A DNA stretch of 64,000 nt, taken from NCBI GenBank assembly GCA_007258455.2, contig VDFB02358134.1:214629565-214693564 (forward strand), read 5' to 3'. The stretch is from Sequoia sempervirens (lineage: Eukaryota > Streptophyta > Pinopsida > Cupressales > Cupressaceae). How positions within the stretch are numbered: the stretch's first letter is position 1; each line of letters opens with the position of its first letter. A model generated the notes under the pieces. The model did not search any database, was not told the DNA's origin, and worked only from the letters and a program-made list of their open reading frames with translations. Of the stretch, positions 47,317 through 59,694 are shown in pieces. The translations under genes and the position numbers were made by a program.

Positions 47317-48999
47317 TGTTTGACACACAAGAAAATTAAGAAGGTTTAATTAGTTGTACATTAAAACATAAAACCCTTATTAATCCTTAAACCCTTATTA
47401 ACTTTCAAATCTTCATTAAGAATCAATAGAAAGTAAGCATATGAAATATCAACACAATACCACCATACATAAGAGAACACCAAATTTACGCGGGAAACTA
47501 TAATTAGGGAAAATCATGATGAGGATTAGCTCACATATATATGAATAAGACACCAATACAATAGGATCACTACCCAGAAAAGAAGGCTCATTACCAAGGG
47601 CTCGCTGCCCAAAGGATTCACTATTCAGAAGAAAGAAGAAATAAGAAAGAAGAATATTTTTATAGAGAGATTCACTATCTTAGAGAAATAGGAAAAAATC
47701 ACCACTGCAACTTTTCACCATCCACAACCTTTGGCTCACTGTCTCCAACAACTTCAGGAACACTAAAAATGTAGACACCTTCTGCTCACTGCATCCAAAG
47801 TCATAGGAATTTAAGCTCACACTCAGATCACTACACTTGATTACATTCACATCTCTCAACACCTTTACACATGCCAAACTTATCTCCAAAAAATCACCTT
47901 TTATTTATACCATTTGTGACCTAAATAATTTTAATTAGGTTGGTCTCAGTGAAACATATGCACCTCAAATGTGCAACACCAAATAGGTCAGCAACAAACA
48001 CTTTTGTGGTGGAAAGAAGTGAAGGTATACCACACCAAAGGTTAACTAGGACCCAAATCTACATTGACACAATCCACCACACTTCTACAAAAAAAAAAAA
48101 CCTCTACAATTAGTGCTAGCACGTTAGGTCAGCTAAACCTGCACTAACACTAAAAAGAAACCACATACATGTCTCTCCAGGTCTAGAAAACACCACACAG
48201 ACCATGTAGAAGAACTCCACGACATTCCAAAATATTTCACATCATCAAAATATCCAAAACCACTGCTACTACCACTAGAAACTAAATAACAGTTTCATTC
48301 TATTTAGTCGAACATTGTGTCATTGAACTTCAACACATGAACCAAGCTTACATAGCAACTCAAAAATCAACACTCCAAGGGAAGGTAGGTATAAAAAATA
48401 TTGGCACATTCCAAAATATGCAATACAAGAAACAACAACATGGAGAAATGTGAAGCAATTCCATTTTTTCCAAACAACCTTCTTCATAGGAAAACACACT
48501 GTCAAACACAACTTCCACTGCCACATAATCCATAACGTAAAATTTTGGATATAACACTTCTAAACACATTTGATCATCACATGCAAATAACACAATAATA
48601 TATTCAACCATGAAGAAATGTGGAGCATACCACTGAACACACCTCTGTCACCATGCACACTCTTTTATCCACATTTTCTCAAAAGCACTTGGAAACCAAG
48701 TGAACCAACTGCATCAAAAACACCACAAACATCCCCTCAACATATCTATAACACCTAAAACACTTTCTCAATACCATAAACACTTCTCAATATAACCAAA
48801 CTATAGATGACAACATAGTGCAAGCCTCTCTAGAAACTCCAACAATCCCCACACACTAGGGATTGACATCAATGCGACATCAAACCACAACATGTCTACG
48901 CTAGCACCAACACTAACAACATTAATGACAACACGAACACTTTCCAAAAATATCCATACTATTGACATCAATGAGAACACCATCAACATACTTTCAACA
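47317..48999 (-). repeat. Element A 5' LTR (1.68 kb)
   Basis: The inner boundary TGTTTGACAC (plus) at 47317 adjoins the primer site. The outer end is ctttcaaca at 48999, which on minus is TGTTGAAAG, a start like that of the B and S1 LTRs. Immediately outside, the integrase frame of element G is interrupted, which confirms the boundary. Expected duplication ataag is at 49000-49004; the other copy is outside the window. All short minus ORFs in 47680-48989 are noncoding. Confidence 0.8.
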
Positions 49000-49004
49000 A
49001 TAAG

Positions 49005-50045
49005 AGTGTTGAGTGTGCTAATCCTTGTTATGTTTACTAACTATTTTACATAAGCTTTTTTTAGGTGTTTTGTTCGTTGCTTCTGCTTGAAAATTATATT
49101 GTGGGTACTAAGGTGTGGATAAATGATGTCGAATGTGATTTTTTTTGAAAAATTTCTTCACTTCATTATTCTTAAATGGTGTCCCATTATCTAAAACTAA
49201 AGTGGAAGGAAGATCAAATCGAGTAATAATGTTTTCCAAGATAAAATGATAGATTACACTAGTAGTCATGGAGCAAAGAGGAATTTCCTCTACCCATTTC
49301 ATGAAATAATTTGTAGCAATGATTATAAATGTATGTCCTAAAGAAGAAAAAAGAGAAATATTTCCAATAAGATCCTAACCCCACACCGAAAATTTCCAAA
49401 TAGGAACCTGGGAATGAAATTCAGAAGTAGGAGTGTGAATCGAATTATTATTCTCTTGACATTTATGACATTTCTTAACATGATCAAAGCAATCTTGTTC
49501 CATGTTTTTCCAATAATATCCTATGTGGATTAAATTTTGAACTAACAATAGTCCTCTGAAATGGCCCCCACAAGTACCTACATGAGCTTCTTCAAGGGCT
49601 ATAGATATTTCAGATTGTTTAAGGCATTTAAGAAGAAGACGATTGAATGACCACCTATATAATACATCTTCTACGATTATGTATTGAGTTGTAAGTTTCC
49701 AAATACGAGATATAGTGTTCTTGGTAGTTGGTTTAGGAAAGGTACCTTATTTTAGATAATTGAATATCAATGTATACCACTCACTAGAGGCTTCAATATT
49801 GGAAACTAATGTTTCCTTCATATTTTCATTTATTGATGGTTTTGTGAGAGTGTGGATAATCAATGTGAAGTTCGTGGAAGAATCTTCAAGAGAAACAAGG
49901 GAAGAAACACTTGATATTGCATATACATGTAGATTATCCTTTCATGGAACATTGCCAATAGTGTGTGATTCAAAAAACTCTAGCAACATCATTGTGAGGT
50001 CTTTGTATTGTGATAACTGTTATCAAATTTTCAGCACAACTCATT
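49005..50045 (-). pseudogene. Element G: Tat-type gypsy integrase and end of archaeal-type RNase H
   Basis: Read on minus from 50045: an RNase H tail (QYKDLTMMLLEFFESHTIGN), a linker, then an HHCC zinc domain (HVGTCGGHFRGLL ... HVKKCHKCQ, about 49470-49600). The integrase core continues with FIIIATNYFMKWVEEIPLCS (ATN where TTD or TID is expected), LVLDNGTPFKNNEVKKF (about 49150-49210) and YPQYNFQAEATNKT. It breaks at 49004 within the DWHTQ region, where element A is inserted. Better preserved than the homologous integrase of C and of the same clade. The right end is lost at about 50045, where element H begins. Confidence 0.88.
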
Positions 50046-53000
50046 GACAGAGCTGATTAATTCAAGTTCATTTTAAGGTGGAAAAATTTCAATTCATTTC
50101 TACAGTTGCTTAAACCATTGCATGTATTAGAGTTTAAAAGAATTGTCCAGTTTAAGTATGCAATGTATTTCATTTTACCATTCATGATTCACAACATACG
50201 AAATTGCATGAGATATAAAGAAAAGTGCTTTCATTTTGTATTGATTTATCCATTCCATAATCTTTCATACATTTTTGCAAAAGAAAGGTACACAATTAAA
50301 CAAGATTGTACAAATGTTTTTTTTATATTCATTGGGATGGAAAGGAAGATTAAGTGTCCCACACAAGCCGTGGGAATAGTTGATTCAATAGAAAAAAAGT
50401 AATGCACTATGCTACTGAAGATAAAATAAAGAAAGGAACACATAAGAAGAAACATAGCCATCATTTCCTGAGGTGTCTTCAAGTTGTCTTCATTGTTGTT
50501 TCTTCCTCCTAGATCCTGTTCTCCAAGTGAACCTGTAGATGATTGAGAAGGCTTTGTTAGAGCTTTGGTAATGAATCCTCCTATATGATCTATCAACAGT
50601 AATATAGAACATTTCTTTTGGTGCATTGAATCGGTTGATCAAATGCCAGAAGTGTGAAAAAGGAACAAAAAAGATGAAACATAATAGGAACATTGAACTT
50701 TTTTTTTTTAATCTAACATGTTTGTTCACTATGTAGGTATAGGAAACGTATGTTGTTGATATTCTTTGAAGACATAATAGCATGTGGTGTGAAAATGGGC
50801 TCCCACAAGGGTTGAGCTCAACATGCTACCCCTTGATTTCAAGAGGGGCTTTAAGGAAATAGACACATTCATAATGTCAAGATGGAACATCCAACTAAAG
50901 GAGAAGTTCATAAAGCAATACAAGAAAGGTTGATTCATTACCCATACATGACCATTAAATTCAAAATGCAAAGTGAAGACGAAGATCACAAATGAGACAA
51001 GAATCTTTCTCAAATGCTCAAATTATGTAAAACAAAATGCACTATCTTTTCATCAGATATTTTTGTTTGCATGAAAATGTTTCAAGTTCTAAGTGCTGCT
51101 AAAACATTACATTACTACCATGTTTCATTAACATGATGTTCACATTGATAGGGAAGCAAGTGATTCATTGTCCTAGGATGATAGTGAACATGCATACACA
51201 ATTCCAAACTACAAATCAAGAGAGACAACTAAAGCAATTGGAGAAGCTTCAAAGCATCATCATCAAGTGTCACTTATTTCAAAGTCTTCCACACACTAAA
51301 GATCAAGGTTCATACAAGCCATAGCTATCCAAGCAAAGATAAAAATGCATGAAGAGTGCAAAGAAGACCTTGTTTCTATCATGCAATGGAAGTACAAGTG
51401 GTTGCAAGTAAAATATGAAAGCCAAGGTATGAAGGGGAAAGAAGCTATTGTAAACTGTGGATACAATGCACAAAATTTTTGAGTTGAATGAAGTAAATAA
51501 CATCATTGAAGTGAAGTGAAAAATGGAACTCAAGTTCAGTTGCATTACATTGTTATATATGAATGAAATTGTGGTAAAGAGTGGAAATTTGAAGTACATT
51601 TTTTGAATGCAAAAGATTTTCAACCTATAGTATCGAAGCTTCAAAGTGCTCATAAATAAATGGCTAGAAACAAAAATGGGATTGTCATTACCTATAGATG
51701 CATCATGTTGGTTGAATACAAGCATTGTAAGAAGTAATAAATAGAATAGAGGCATCACTATTAAAGCTACCATTTCTCATGCAATACATTTAGGTGTAAA
51801 TGGATAGTTTTTTTGTGTGTGCATCATAGAGAAAGAGAATGAAAATAAGATGCAGCCATATGTAAACATATAGATTTCTAAATGGGAAACAAGTAATAAA
51901 TGGATAGTGTATGCATTGAAAAGCCATGATAATAAAGAAGACTAATGCTAAAGGAGTTGCATTGTTTTATTTTTGAAAGAAAATGGTGGAACTACAAGAA
52001 TGCAGACACAAAAGAAAAGAAAATGATTATTTGTGTTGTGGAAATACAAATGGAGAATACCTAGCAAGTTCCTTTGAAAGGAAAGCCCCATTGGAGCAAC
52101 ATGGTATTTTTGGAAACAAAGAGAAAAATAAGCTACACTGATATGCATGAAGAAGATGAAGCCATTTTATTTTTCAAAATAAAATGGAAAAATGCTATGA
52201 AGCTAGGGTTTTCAAAATAAAATAAACAATAATGTTTTCTCATTCAGAAATGCAAAACCTAGAAAAGTTTGAAGCCTTGGCCTTGCTCAAAGAGGCATTT
52301 GTTTTGATTTAATTTCAAGAAAAACTAAAGAACAATATTATATTCTACATATTCAGAAAATGGAATTTAGAGTTCTAAGTTACACCAAATTCTAAAGAAA
52401 ACCCAGTTTGTATTCTTGTAGCCATGGCTTGAGAGAGGAATTCTTCTTCACATAAGCACAAACGTACTTGGGTTTTGTTCCAAATGATTCAAATATGAAA
52501 AATATTAAGAGGGTACGAGCCTATGCAAGTTCCTAAGCTCTCAAAAAATTGTAGCAACATAAATAGCCATGGCCATGGAGGGTTTTAGAAACCCATAAAA
52601 TGGAAAACAAATGCATAAAGTGTTTTTCATCACAAGTTTCTTATGTTTTCTATCATGGGTCAAACCCAAAACCATTTTTTTGTAGAAAAGGATGAAAATA
52701 AACATGGTATGGTCACAACCTATGTAGAGGAGTGAACATTTTTTTTTGTTTCCACATAGAAGACTAAATTTTTCTTTTAAATCATGCTCGAATCGAGCTT
52801 ATTTAAGAGGGAAATGCACAAGAATGAGAACATAAAGCTTAACTTGGTGTTTGTGTGAAGAGGAAAGCACCAAAAGCCTGCACACCATGTCTTTCATAAA
52901 CTCAAAGTCGAGCTCTCCATCATGGTTCGAACTAGAGGATTCAACAGAGAAAAGAAGCACAAGGAAATGAGTTAGAAAAACTATAGAGGCTGCAGCCAAG

Positions 53001-54660
53001 AGGCCTCAAAAACCCTTTGAAATGGATTCAAAGTGTCACAGAATGATCAAAAAACAACTTACCATCAAGCTACATAAGGATTTCGACCCCAAGCAAAGCA
53101 CGAATAAACTAGAAAATGCATAAAATGATCTCAAACCCTAGCTCCCAAGGTGGCTAGAGTAGATCCTTTTTTCTCCAAACTTGGCCGATCAAAATGATGC
53201 TAAGAATTAGGGATAGGGGTCGGTTTTGATGTTATGGTTTTCCAAGTGCCCTAATTTGAATGTGTATTTTATCACGTTCTTTTAAAAATCAAGTTCCTTA
53301 TTAATACCTTGTCACAAATGTTGCCTAGGTTGAGCCATGCCTTAGGCAATTTTTTCCTTGATTTTTAAAGAAAATCAAATAAACTCATACATTGCCTTTA
53401 TAATTTTATTATACAATCATATGCACCTTAGCCCCTTTTCACTAGATCAAGTTGTTAATGTGCCTCAGTTGCTTTATGGAATATAGCCCATGGTCATATT
53501 CTTATGATTTTTTATAGAAAAATCAAATGTAATAGGATCCCTTTGCATAATATTTTGATTTTTGCAAATATCAAACTTTACTCAAACTGGAAAAATTAGA
53601 ATATTTGGAGTCAGATGGCATCAAAACAAATGTAATAGGAAGGTTTCTATTTTGATTTTTGAATCTGCACATGATGTAAAACATCATTAAGGTAATGTTT
53701 CTATAAATTACCTTAATGTTTGTTATTATTATTTTTTAAATGCAATTTGGGTATTTGAGTCTTCACTGGACTTGCTATTTTGAGTTGAGTTCACTTGGGG
53801 TGAATTTGGAAAAGAGGGGGAAAACAAAGCTTTCCATTTTTCAGTTTTGAGATGTTTGGACCTGATTTTGTGGATTTTTTGGATCAACCTCTTGGAGACA
53901 AAAAGTTTTCATTTTCCTCATGCAGTTTGGAGCAGTTTTGAACCCTATTTTTTTAGGCTTTTCTAAGGATCTTGAAAATGGATCAGAATTGCTATTTTGG
54001 AGATGTAATGGAGCTGATTTTTGCCATTCTTGGGTATTGAGACACTTGGAAGATATAAGTTTGGAGAAAATTTTGATTTTCTCAGTTCAAATTGATTGTT
54101 TCTTGCTCTCCTACTCACTCAGAGAGTTTTGTAAACATTTTCTTGTACTTAGATTTTTAGCTTGACACTCCATTTCAATAAAATAGTAGGATTCTCCTTC
54201 CCATTTTCTTGTCTCAGGTTTACAGTATCAATTGATGTTAACTATGATTCAAATGCAGAATCCTCTTTATGTCTTGATTTTGTGAGTTTGTTTCAAGAGT
54301 CTCATTTAATTCAAGTTGCATTTTGTGTTCTGTTTAGTGAACCTTTATGCAAAAAACTATTGGATTATATGATTTTAGGGTGGGATTGTGAGAATCAAAG
54401 TTTTAGAGAGATTGTTGAGAGTAGAAAGTTATCAAAATATTTAAATCACTGGTGAATCATCTTAGGTTTTAGGATCTCAATTTTTTTTGCCTTTTAACCC
54501 TTTCCTCTGAAAGTCTTCTAGATTAGGTGATTTACTAGAGGAACCAGTCCACTCTAGAGATTCACTCTCACTTACTGATTTACCCACAATCTAAGAGTGT
54601 TTCCATGTTAAAACAAGATAGACAAGTCTAACTTAGCTAAGGGTGCAATCCTCGTTGTCA
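50046..54660 (+). repeat. Element H probable 5' LTR (about 4.6 kb)
   Basis: No protein family is readable in any frame over 4.6 kb; the longest ORF (51303-51773, minus, 156 codons) is Phe/Leu/Tyr-rich and looks like chance. Features expected in the right part of an LTR are present: AATAAA at 54177-54182 and an inner end gttgtca at 54660 followed within seven bases by a primer site. The exact left end is not fixed; candidate TG starts lie near 50043-50055. It could also contain an undetected older insertion. Confidence 0.5.
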
Positions 54661-54667
54661 AAAGTTT

Positions 54668-54684
54668 TGGCACGACTGGTGGGA
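54668..54684 (+). other. Element H candidate primer-binding site
   Basis: tggcacgactggtggga, resembling the TTTTGGCGAC...TGGGGA type used by Ogre elements, eight bases downstream of the presumed LTR end. The tRNA is not identified from the sequence alone. 54685-55020 is leader; minus ORF 54687-55061 is a shadow. Confidence 0.55.
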
Positions 54685-55020
54685 CTCTAGAGTCTTGTCT
54701 TTAGAGCTGTTTTCAGATTGTAAGTTGTTGTTTGGTATATGCAGCAACATTTTTCTACCTTTGGAGGTTTCAAAATATACATGGTGGCTCCAATTTCTAG
54801 TTGTATTTGAAAATTTAGTGCAAACAACATATGAGAAAGATCTAAGCTAGATAAAGTCTTGTTCCCTTTGAATACTTGCAATTCTCTTCGCCAAGAAGGA
54901 GAGGTAGAACACTGAGGAGGATTTTTTGATTCAACAAGGAGGGTGAAATCCACACCTCTGGATCTCAGTCCTATAGTCCCTATCAAGAAGAAACCAACTC
55001 CTGTATCACAAACACCACCT

Positions 55021-56560
55021 ATGGAAAGGCAGTTTTTCTTCACGCAGTTTAGTGGGGACAACCCATTGTTGCTAGCCTAGCATGATGACATTCTAATTGT
55101 TGCACTTAAGGGATTTCCTTATTTCACTAGTGAGGATGAGACCACTCCCATTGAACAAATTGAGGATGTGGAAACCTTATGCTCAATATGCAGTGTGACA
55201 GATGAAAATGTGGCTTTAAGATTGTTGGCTGCATCATTGAAATGGAAATCACTTCAGTGGTTTAGAGGGCTTCTAGCTAATTCCATTGAAACATGGGACC
55301 AACTCAATGATGGATTGCACTGATAGTTCATGGATAAATCAGATCACCTATTATTGTTAGAGTAGCTGAGCACCATCAAACGGGATCCCCATGAACACAT
55401 GGCAGATTTCAATTATCAGTTCTAGAGAACTTGGGATAGGGTCCCTTTGATAGTTAAACCCTCACTCAAGCCTGATTTTCTATTCTTTATAAAAGCCCTA
55501 AATAGTGAAATCTTAGTTATGATACAATCCATGGGAAGATTTACATTGTCTAATGCCTTTGATATTGCCATAAGGGCAGAGAATTGCCTCATTTAAGCTG
55601 GGAAAATAGCCCTAAGATCACCCATGGCTATCTTCCCCAAAATTTAACCACTTATTCCCATGAATTTTCCACCTATAGTTGTTGTACCACTAGTTCCAAT
55701 GATAGGCTACCAGGTTGCTACCCAAGAAAGTGCTATCCTAGACCTAACCAAAGAAATTCAAGAACTAAAGGGTATGTTGCAATTTTTTAGTAAAACTGTT
55801 AGTAATGAATTTGTGAACCTTAAGATGAAGGTTGACCAGGAACATAGGCCTTACCAAGCCGCTTACCAACAAAACCAGCCGAATAGGCCACCCTTCCAAA
55901 ATTATTTCCAAGGTCAAAAGAGGAATTTTAATGCTAAACATTTTCAGCCCTATGACCCCAATGTTGTTGGTTCATTAAGGGAACTCATACCACAAAACAA
56001 CATGGCCCAAGAATGTGAATGGTGCTATCCATTCAACCAAAAAAATAATTAGATTGCATGCATGAATAGGATGGGGAGCCAAACACTTATGGTGCAAAAT
56101 AATTATGTTGGTCCAGAGAATTTTTCAAGTGAGAATATGGAGTAGCAAGGTAACTTTGAAGTTGCCTTAGTAAATTGGTAGAGCACTGAATTCTATGGAG
56201 TAAACCATTTTCAAGGACAAAACCAACAAGATTTTCCCATTGTAGCAAACACAAGGTCAACAAAGAGAGTTGTAGAAGTGGAGCAACAAGCTATAAATGT
56301 GCAACAACAAGCTACAAAAGATAAAGTTCATACTATTTTTCCTCAATTTTTCCCCATAGTTCAACCGAAGGTGTAGATTCTGTAGGGAGGGAAGCAAAAG
56401 GTAAATTATGTTGTTGCTTCTTCAGGACAACAAAAGGTAAGTCATGTGTCCTTTAATGTGGTTGAACACCTTAAAAAGGCTACAATCAACATGTCTATTA
56501 TGGATGCATTAAATATCTCGGGCCAAAAAGGTTTATTACAAGATGCTTTAGCTAAAGTTT
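55021..56560 (+). pseudogene. Element H gag
   Basis: One frame from MERQFFFTQFSG at 55021 runs through PR to 57000, interrupted only by stops. Landmarks: GFPYFTSEDETTPIEQIEDV, LRLLAASLKWKSLQWFRGLL and IETWDQLND (retrotransposon gag domain, about 55100-55320), then DFLFFIKALNSEIL. A Gln/Pro/Asn-rich region follows at 55840-55930. A degenerate finger, AQECEWCYPFNQKNN, lies at 56007-56052. Nearly all stops stand at positions where Gln or Trp would fit. Gag packages the RNA. The segment 56053-56640 continues as a Gln-rich linker. Confidence 0.82.
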
Positions 56561-57302
56561 AGATTTCATATGTTGCTAATGCAAAAAAGAATAGGGTTGT
56601 ACTTGCAAACAACCCAAAAGTCAAAAGTGGGAAGAAAAATCAAGAAGTGCAAACTCCACCATTCTATTTGAGCCTCATTATTGGAGATAAGCTTATTTAC
56701 AATTGTATTATAGACTCGGGTGCTAGTAGCTTAGTTATGCCTAAGAGTCTAGCAGACAAGCTAGGTTTAGTCTATGAACCCTTGTCAAAAGGAATGGTAC
56801 AATTAGATGGATCAGATGTTCAAACAGTAGGAATCATTAAAAACTTGGCTCTCACATTGCATGCTTGTCCTAATTTTGTTGTCTCCCATGATTTCCACGT
56901 CATTGAATTACCCCCTCATTTTGCAGTTTTCCTCTCAAGAGACTTTACTGCTAAGTTGGGTGGATTTTTATCTACTGATTGGTCCCATCTATTTTTTTAG
57001 AACTAGGTATGGCACCAAAGTAACCATTGAGTTTGAACCATTAGCTATAAATCATATTGAGCCATACATTCCCAGCCTTGTAAATGCTAACCTGTACTCC
57101 ACTAATGGACTGGAGAGTCAACCCGTGACCTCATACCCCAATACATCCAATGATGAGGAAAAACTGGATGAGTGGGCTGTTGAAAACCATGATCTTGACC
57201 CTTTCAACCATATTGATGAAGTGGGGTTAGGCATCTATGTAATTCATGAACTTGATGCAATAATTTCTAATCTGATCAAATGCCAAGATCAACCCAAACA
57301 GT
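56560..57302 (+). pseudogene. Element H aspartic protease and linker
   Basis: Protease with an intact active site: YNCIIDSGASSLVMPKSLA (about 56699-56755), then GLVYEPLSKGMVQLDG and a flap-region VQTVGIIKNLALTLHACPN. The domain continues with FAVFLSRDFTAKLGGFLSTD and WSHLFF at 57000. A one-base slip in the T run at 56990-56998 shifts the frame, and reading resumes RTRYGTKVTIEFEPLA. The acidic linker to 57302 (NDEEKLDEWAVENHDLDPFN) leads straight into RNase H. Confidence 0.88.
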
Positions 57303-57303
57303 A

Positions 57304-57740
57304 AGAAAACCAACTCTGGAAGCTGTATTTCGATGGTTCAAGATGCAAAATGGGGGCTGGTGGAGGAGCAATGTTGGTTTCACCTGGACAAATACTATTC
57401 AACTTTGAGGTTTACTTTTAGCTTTAAAAACAATACAACTGAATATGAGGCCCTAATTCATGGCCTAGAATGGGCTCAGAAAAGAGGTATCAAATGTTTA
57501 TAAGCTTAAGGTGATTTTGAATTAGTTGTGAATCAAGTTTGGAACTTAAATGTTGTGAAAAATGATGTGCTCAAGAAATACAAGTATCGAGTGTTGGACT
57601 TAATATAGGATTTTGATGCTTTTAATTTTCTTTATATCCCTAGAACTCAAAATAAGCATGCAGATAGGCTTGTTGGCTTAGGAGCTCAATTTGACATTTT
57701 GAATAAGATACATAATGTAGAAGTGCAGCAATATGTAAAA
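57304..57740 (+). pseudogene. Element H archaeal-type RNase H located upstream of RT
   Basis: LWKLYFDGSRCKMGAGGGAM (about 57317-57376) has the first catalytic Asp. After a frameshift, NNTTEYEALIHGLEWAQKRG has the Glu, GDFELVVNQV the second Asp and NKHADRLVGLGAQFDIL (about 57650-57700) the last Asp. All catalytic positions are kept. The domain lies between PR and RT, not after RT as in element C. It is the kind of RNase H acquired by Tat elements. Confidence 0.88.
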
Positions 57741-58796
57741 ATTGTTGTTAGACCATCCATGCCCGATAATAACACGTGTTGGAAATTATTTGATAGTGAT
57801 GAATAGATTGTAAGCTTCCTGATTACAAAAGTTGAATTTGCAGATGAAAACTAGCTAAAGTGGAAACAACAATATGATAACCAGATTGTACAGCTAAAAT
57901 CAAATAAGTTTCCAAAGGGATTGGTGACATTGGAGTTAGTTTTCAACTCTGATGACCAAGTAAGAAAGGACAAGTGCAACATGATTGTCAAGCAAGAGCA
58001 CTATAAAGCCATCAAAATATTCAAGGGTAAGCTTCTCAAGTTGGGCAAGGTATGTACTAAAGAAGAGCGAAAAGCTTTTATTTTGTTATGTCAATAATTT
58101 AGTGATGTATTTTCTTGGGAATATAAGGATTTAAGAGGTTTTGATCCCAAACTAGCTCAACATACCATCGAGTTAGAACCTAATGTGAAACTTGTGAGAC
58201 ATAAACAAAGGCCCTTGAATCCCAAGCTTGAACATCTAATGAAGGCTGAGTTAAATAAGCTGATTAAAAGCAATATAATTTTCCCTATTAAGTACACTTC
58301 TTGGGTCTCTAACTTGGTTCCGGTTAGAAATAAAAATGGGGAAATTATACTTTGTGTTGACTTTAGGGTTTTGAATAAGGCTTCCCTTAAATATCACTAT
58401 ATGCTTCCTTCGATGGAGCAAATCCTACAAGTAGTGTCTGGTTCTGATAGATTTTCTTTACTTGATGGGTACTTAGGTTATAATCAAATTCTAGTTAAGA
58501 GGATCAATATAAAATGACATTTACCACTAAATGGGGCACTATGGCTTACAAGAAAATGCCTTTTCGCTTGTCTAATGTAGGGGCGACATTCCAGAGGGAA
58601 ATGGACAGGGCCTTTCATGGCCTTATGAATAAAATTGTTCTTGTTTATTTAGATGATATCATGGTTTTTTCAAAAGATTCTAATGAACATTTTGAACATT
58701 TGACATAGATCTTCCAAAGATACAGAGAGTTCAAATTTTCTCTCAATCCAAAGAAATGTATTTTTTTGTCCATGAAGGTAAGCTTCTAGGACACAT
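57741..58796 (+). pseudogene. Element H reverse transcriptase, truncated by element I
   Basis: Linker with VTLELVFNSDDQVRKDKC, then FSDVFSWEYKDLRGFDPKLA (about 58095-58155). RT landmarks follow: ELNKLIKSNIIFPIKYTSWV, then VDFRVLNKASLKY (about 58357-58395), FSLLDGYLGYNQI with the first Asp (about 58450-58490), KMPFRLSNVGATFQREMDRA and VLVYLDDIMVF with the catalytic YLDD (58637-58670). It breaks off at 58796 in the HEGKLLGHIV region where element I is inserted (expected duplication cacat at 58792-58796). One small frameshift lies near 58497. Confidence 0.92.
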
Positions 58797-59688
58797 TGTG
58801 ACGAGGGAGCAAACCCGAGACACAGAAATACACTCACAAAATAGAGAATAATATTTTCTATTAAAATATGGAGCTCTTACATGCAGAGGATCACAAATCC
58901 TTGAGCTCTGTGATACATGCAAAATTACAGAATTGCAGAAAATCCCCTTTTCGCAACATGCGAACTCTTTCCCCAAAAAGTTACTCCAAAAATCAGAAAC
59001 CAGCCCATAAATAGACCCATTTCGGTTTGGAATCAAAGACAACATTTGAGATAAAGTTTTGGCAGTTTGGCGCCAAAATTACAATTTGAAATTCAAATTT
59101 AAATTCACATTTGAAAATTAGCACATTTCTAAAATATGCACCAACTTCCGGAAGCCATAACTTTTAATCCGTTCATCGAATCTTCAATGATAATACCTTT
59201 TCGGAAAGCTCTCGAAAAGATGATGTTCCACAAAATAGGCCTATAGCAAATTACTTTAGCATTTCTACAAATTTTTGGGCCCATCTGGAACTGTTTAGTG
59301 CCTCAAACTGAGCTCGAAAGGTTTTTTAGGGCAAAAAGCAGAAACTGGAACTTGTATAACTTTAAAACCGTAAATGATCTTGACCTGATTCTTTTGCCAA
59401 AGTGTTTATTTTTCCGTCCTGAACCTTCCCATAAATTTTTTTCTTCCCACGCTTTCAAATTCATACCTGCTAAAAATAATATTTGAGCAGAAAAAGCAGA
59501 AAAGCAATTATGAAAGTTGGAAACTCTTATTTGATGAAAAGGGTATCCAGAAATGCAAAAACATCAACAAACAAAAAACAAGAGGAACAAAAATGGAAAT
59601 CATTTTTTTGGGTGATGCAAGATTGTCCTCACACCACTGGATGCTCCTGCATCAGACACCTAGGGTAATTTGAGAAGTGACCCCATCA
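58797..59688 (-). repeat. Element I 3' LTR
   Basis: Starts TGTGACGAGG (plus) directly after the broken RT of H and ends ccccatca at 59688, next to the chromodomain end. On the element strand it begins TGATGGGGTCAC and ends CGTCACA. No clear polypurine tract stands at 59689, so this inner end could be off by some tens of bases. ORFs 58743-59045 and 59298-59668 show nothing of note. Confidence 0.7.
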
Positions 59689-59694
59689 CGTCTC

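Larger units (their letters stand above)
50046..58796 (+). mobile_element. Element H: Tat-Ogre type gypsy, gag-PR-RNaseH-RT visible
   Basis: The internal region on plus starts after a primer-binding site at 54668-54684 and codes for gag, PR, RNase H and RT up to 58791, where element I is inserted in the RT. Upstream, the unexplained 4.6 kb between the end of G (about 50045) and 54660 is best read as the 5' LTR of H, a length known for Ogre-type elements. The second LTR and the TSD are outside the window, so the left limit is approximate. Confidence 0.7.

Noticed and set aside
51303..51773. 156-codon minus-strand ORF, hydrophobic
   Set aside because: Phe/Leu/Tyr-rich, no family motif, lies in an AT-rich noncoding stretch interpreted as an LTR; hydrophobic composition is expected from A-rich antisense.
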